Below, one piece after another: positions 60,007-64,000 of a stretch of 64,000 nt of DNA (positions are counted from its first letter, which is position 1; every line of letters begins with the position of its first letter). The notes beneath the pieces are model-generated. The model was not told where the DNA came from, did no database searches, and saw only the letters and a list, made by a program, of their open reading frames with translations. Made by a program: the position numbers and the translations under genes. This DNA is from Entonaema liquescens (taxonomy: Eukaryota; Ascomycota; Sordariomycetes; Xylariales; Xylariaceae): contig CADCSX010000001.1 in the NCBI GenBank assembly GCA_902805475.1, positions 2,480,001 to 2,544,000 of the forward strand. The letters are read 5' to 3'.

Positions 60007-61636
60007 CTTACACCTCTAAATTTAGCGGTGTAGCCCTTACGTTCTTGCGTCATCGAGCTATCGCAAATTTACTGTCATAGCCTGTCTCTGATGATTGTCT
60101 CGTATTAGTAAGACCAAACGAACATAAGGTAATAACACTCTTCATAGGCTCGACGAGAGGCGCTAATCGTGTGTGCCTCAGCCGTTAGGGAGCATTGCTT
60201 GGGATATTTCATATGCAAACGGACATATACCCTCGGTCGCACAACGAAATCATGAGACCCCCCCTTATTATCAACTAATTCCATAGGATGTGGTCAATCA
60301 CCCCACGCGTAACTTATATTACGCCAGACATAGCATTTCGGGCGTCGACCGATGAAGCTTTTTAGAAGGCTTCTGATACTATTTAGGCAATCGGATATCC
60401 AATTAAGCATCCCCTTGCATTGATCTCGTAGATACGTACCCAATACTGCATTGCGTACGCCGTACAGGTTAGGTGGGGGTTTATAGGACGGAAATGGTCA
60501 TAAAACGTCGACAGTTGTGGCTCAACTATCCGCAGTTCAATGGGGGGGCATTCGGTGTGATTAATGGTTATCTCTCCATCTAGGCGCATCGGACTCCAAG
60601 TGAAAATTCGGACTGCGGGTTTCGCAGTCCGAATTGAATATCAACTCTCTGGGTTAATAGGAGCAAATAGTGGAGATAATAGCCTCTTCAATGTAAGGGG
60701 CTTCGCATATATTGCGAAGTTTTAATAGAGAACAAAAAATTTCTTACTGACAGATAAAGCTGCATATGACGGTAAAGCACCCAAAGGCTTGGGTCTGGTG
60801 GGCTGACAGAGAAGGAAAAACTAATAAATTTACCCTATCGCTTTTGCCCCAAATGCGCGCTGTAATAAGGGTTCAATCACCTCCTATGATACATATCTAC
60901 GACATATAGCACGAGACCTGCGTGTCAGAGCATGGATTTGACAGCTAACTGGCTAACAGACTTGGGACGAAAACTACCCGTAGACGCGTTGATTGGTCAC
61001 GTTCAATCCTACATAGCTTTAATGACGCGTTTTCCAATTTGGATAGCTTAAACGCGTCTTAAGCATTAGGGATCGAAGTGGGCTCATGAAATAACATGGT
61101 GTATCGTATCGATCACTGTCTGCCAAGCGAGACCGATATTTGGATAAGCCTTGCCGAGGACCCCTTATTGAAAGCGGTCCCCCAGCTCCATTCGCAAAAA
61201 AAAAAAAGGGTTCGGGAGTCTTGTTTCGGGCAATGGGCTAGCTTATGTTTTATACGTGGTCCCCAGCTTTGCGAGCTAGTTAGCCTGGCCCCCCTATTGA
61301 TACGATTAGATATCATGTCTGTGCGATGTACGAGCTTTTCTTTGGGGCATGGCGCTTTCAGAAAAGAGTCGAGGTGGTCAGACTGGTCTAGCTCCCCCAT
61401 CGGTAGTACCACATCGAGCCGCCCCTAGAGCTCAGAAAGGCAGAATTTGCAGTTTATTCAGGTACCTAGAGTGGATAATAAGTGACGGATCCAGATCGAC
61501 GGTGGACCAGTAATCTCGACTGGCAAATAAACGTGGATTTTCGGTTGAGAACAGACCAATAAGAATTGTCCGAGATGCATATTAAATTAGTTTTGCACGG
61601 TCGCACTTTTTGAGAGGATGGGTGAGCATAGTCAAC
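60007..61636. other. Intergenic, no supported gene
   Basis: The 3' flank of the THOC5-like gene followed by unassigned DNA. It contains a perfect 13 bp hairpin (60605-60635) and a second 7 bp hairpin (60701-60719), both listed or discussed separately, and a poly-A run at about 61197-61207. Confidence 0.5.
60605..60635. repeat. Perfect 13 bp inverted repeat with 5 nt loop
   Basis: AATTCGGACTGCG and its exact reverse complement flank a GGTTT loop. A weaker hairpin (CTTCGCA...TGCGAAG) lies 66 bp further on. Fungal genes do not use such intrinsic terminators, so a small inverted-repeat element or its end is possible; no target duplication or 3' CTRR signal was found. Confidence 0.7.
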
Positions 61637-61691
61637 TAGAGATGTTATTTTTACTATGCGCATAACGCATTATACCGTATAATGACACATA

Positions 61692-61720
61692 ATGGCGCAT
61701 AATAGATCTATTATGCGCAT
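61692..61720. repeat. Subterminal palindrome, left copy
   Basis: A copy of the 20 bp palindrome GCATAATAGATCTATTATGC extended by CG/GC on its sides and followed by CATAA, within the left end of the hAT element. Such subterminal repeats are where hAT transposases bind. Confidence 0.85.
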
Positions 61721-61860
61721 AACGGAATGGGGACCCCCGATTATCCGGCGCGCTAGTACAAAGATGGGGCTAGTCTACTGTTGAAGTATCGTGTTTGAAG
61801 CTTTTCAAGGTTACCTACATATGTACGAATTTAATAAGATTAAAATTACAATTACGGGTC

Positions 61861-62136
61861 TTACACGTAAAATGACGCGTTGAGCTTGTGGACATACGGG
61901 TTAATAGACTTGTTATCTGGGGTAATAGACGAGGTAATAGACGGCGATTCGGATCTTTGTCGATTTAAATACGTTTGATATAAGGCACAGTTAACTAGAT
62001 GGCGGCGTAGGTTGGATGAACCTGACCCAGCACATAACTCCTTCTTACAATGCTTACAAGCAGCCCGTTTTTGTACTAAAGAGCCTTGATCGATAAGGGT
62101 AAATTGACTGAACGTAATATCGTTTCTAGGAGGCAT
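61861..62136 (-). pseudogene. hAT transposase fragment, BED zinc finger
   Basis: 91 aa from the ATG at 62136. A BED-type finger is visible: CKHCKKELCAGSGSSNLRRHLVNC, giving Cys-x2-Cys, then His and Cys. BED fingers sit at the N-terminus of hAT transposases and bind the element ends. The frame stops after a Ser/Pro-rich linker (SESPSITSSITPDN), and no dimerisation or RNase H-like domain follows before the element's left end. It could still make a short DNA-binding protein that competes with a full transposase; that is inference. Confidence 0.75.
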
Positions 62137-62281
62137 TTCGATTAAATTTGAGGGTGTTTTAGGTCAAAATAGGTATTGTTATTGTTGTTGTACGATACAC
62201 GAAGAAATTTTCGCTAAGTCATACGCATTATACGCAAATTGTATGGCATTATACGCATAATAGCGTATAATGACATTATAT

Positions 62282-62310
62282 CGCATAATAGATCTATTAT
62301 GCGCATAATG
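62282..62310. repeat. Subterminal palindrome, right copy
   Basis: Second copy of the same 20 bp palindrome with the same flanking CG/GC and CATAA, about 150 bp upstream of the BED-finger start codon and 12 bp from the right end of the element. Confidence 0.85.
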
Positions 62311-62320
62311 AGCATGCCTA

Positions 62321-64000
62321 TAGTCAACATGGTTAACATGGCTACGCTGCAGACCAGGGTCATGTGCTACTGAACCAGAGAGAGAGCTCAATGTTCATAT
62401 CCATCAATATCCACCATTGTAAGGTCATTTGTACCGCTTTGGTACTACTGTACAATTCGATAGAGCATGGGCCTTTTGTTGGCGGCCTCCACACTGTACT
62501 GCCGAAATGCTTATGCGTAACGCGGTTGTTGCAAAGAGGGAAAAGGACAAATGTTTTGATGTGAAAGAAATGCCTTCATGATGATCAGCGGCAGATTATT
62601 CTAACGGTGTTTCAAAATGGTCTACTGGTAGGGGAGCCGAGTTTCGAAAATTTCAAAAGGAAGAAGATTCAAAAAGGGACAGTACGGTATCAGAATTCTA
62701 CTTCTGGCAATTTGGCCCCAAACAACGCAATTCTATTCGCGAAAGGAAAGCCACCGTATGGAAGTGACACTGTGCGACGAGGGCTCAGCTCAACTTTAAC
62801 AAGCGGACACCTAACCAACCAACCAGGACCTAAGTTCCGGTACTTACATAGAAGGTACGGGGATTATTTAAAACCCTCGAATGACCGTCGGCATTTGGAA
62901 GGAATTACATGCAATTAACCGATCCGTTGCGATGTAACGGCCGCCCGGTCCACTACTTACATGGTACCGAAAGTATTCGACATTTTGTAGCGGACAAAAA
63001 GAAATAGAAAAACATTGGCATAGAAACACGGAGATGCGGCATGGAACGGCCGCCACAGGTGATAGACATCATCAGCTGTCTAATCCCACCGCAATCATGG
63101 CGTAAGTGTCTTTCTAGTCTATCTAGGCGCTTCTGATTGCAGCAGAAGCGAGACCAATGACGAAGGAAGAGGTGACGACTAGCGGATGGCAGTGCGTGGC
63201 TAAACAAGGAAACAAGCCACGGTGGCCCACGCAATTCAGTGCAGTTTTTTAGTGGATGTACGTGCGTATATGTATGTACGTCGTATGCATCTGTGATGTC
63301 GAGCTGCAGGAAGATAGCTTCAGAAGCGCAAACTTACATATGCTCAAACGTGCCTATTTCTTGGACGCCTAACCACATCTGAAAAGAGAAAAAAGAAAAA
63401 AAAAAAAGTGTACTAGACTTGAAGCAACACCGGTGCCGGATTAGCAGTGCCTCTAGGCCACATGTCTACTTTCCCCCCAAAATCATGCGATAGGTAATAT
63501 ATACTAATACAAAAAATCATACCTTTAGTATTTTAACTATACCATGTTTGAAACAAGAGGCGCTTACATGTGGCGCAAAGGAAGCTATAGCCTCATAATA
63601 TTTCATCATAGCATTATGCTAAGATAATAGGACATCGTAGGTTCATGGTAGTACGTGCGCGCGAAGGATCAGACATTGGAGTCATCATGTTTTTTTTTTT
63701 TTTACACTATACAACACATAATGTGCCGCACGGCAGAACTTTTAAAGCTGAGACCCAGCTGACGGGTATAGCGTTGTGCTCTTTCGTCTGAAGGAGTTGT
63801 GATACAATATCTGTAGAGAGATCAGAAGCTAGGATTGGAAGTCTGGAAGTAGTAGTATATACTACCTTATGTTACCTGGAGTCAGATGGTGACGAAACCA
63901 GGGTGTATGTGCACACCATTAGACCTGCCCAGAAACCGGCCTTGGATGGGTGCATGCATATTCGCTCGGCAAGATAATCAGATGCCTTAAGAATTCTCTA
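62321..64000. other. Intergenic to window end, no supported gene
   Basis: Beyond the hAT element only short open frames occur, none with recognisable content. A/T runs lie at about 63390-63407 and 63690-63703. The next gene is outside the window. Confidence 0.45.

Larger units (their letters stand above)
61637..62320 (-). mobile_element. hAT-family element, internally deleted
   Basis: 684 bp unit flanked by an exact 8 bp direct repeat TAGTCAAC (61629-61636 and 62321-62328), the target duplication size of hAT elements. The ends form an imperfect inverted pair: TAGAGATG at the left, and TAGGCATG reading inward from the right. Both subterminal regions carry the same GCATTATAC/CGCATAAT motifs and a perfect 20 bp palindrome. 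Inside, on the minus strand, is the BED zinc-finger N-terminus of a transposase; the catalytic hATC part is missing. It cannot move by itself but could be moved by a full-length relative. Duplication, ends and motifs are seen in sequence; the internal-deletion origin is inference. Confidence 0.8.

Overview
The window looks like nuclear DNA of a filamentous ascomycete (Pezizomycotina, probably a Sordariomycete). The signs are genes on both strands with 50-120 nt introns (GTRNGT donors, CTAAC-type branch sites, YAG acceptors), a CYP51B sterol demethylase, fungus-restricted families (DUF3074, CRT10, an atypical Zn2Cys6 regulator), and intergenic DNA full of TACCTA/GGTA motifs and short tandem repeats. 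I see no bacterial operon, CRISPR array, rRNA or convincing tRNA gene.

Left third (1-17.4 kb): CYP51B (770-2463, +), a DUF3074 protein with dipeptide-repeat tracts (3383-4402, +), valyl-tRNA synthetase (5270-8698, +), an ammonium transporter (9939-11789, -) and a CRT10-family protein (15142-17420, -). The valyl-tRNA synthetase has three single-base reading-frame breaks within about 360 bp. It also has a possible alternative 5' exon that would add a mitochondrial presequence.

Middle (17.4-44 kb) is gene-poor. A 9.6 kb stretch without a supportable gene (17421-27047) includes an AT-rich block at about 17.7-19.75 kb. Then come a TauD/TfdA-type dioxygenase (27048-28436, -, five exons), a Zn2Cys6 regulator that I rebuilt as eight coding exons (30625-33371, -), 6.5 kb of repeat-rich non-coding DNA, and an intronless kinase-like protein with a DFE in place of DFG (39856-41583, +).

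Right third (44-64 kb): a SWIM zinc-finger protein (44086-45420, +), a SulP sulfate permease with STAS domain (47297-49908, -), the mitotic-exit GAP Bub2 (52531-54058, +), a small GPI-anchored cysteine-rich surface protein (55546-56328, +), an Izh3-like PAQR membrane protein (56472-58103, -) and a THOC5-like THO subunit (59159-60006, +). Beyond these lies a 684 bp hAT-family element (61637-62320) with an 8 bp target duplication, short inverted ends, internal palindromes and only the BED-finger N-terminus of a transposase.

The genes are mostly unlinked housekeeping functions: sterol synthesis, tRNA charging, nitrogen and sulfur uptake, mitotic exit and mRNA export. I found no biosynthetic gene cluster. 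The most unusual items are the hAT derivative, the split 5' region and frame breaks of the valyl-tRNA synthetase, the upstream ORF that ends 2 nt before the CYP51 start, and the kinase-like and SWIM proteins of unknown function. Exon borders come from splice consensus, phase and remembered family resemblance; no search or computation was run.
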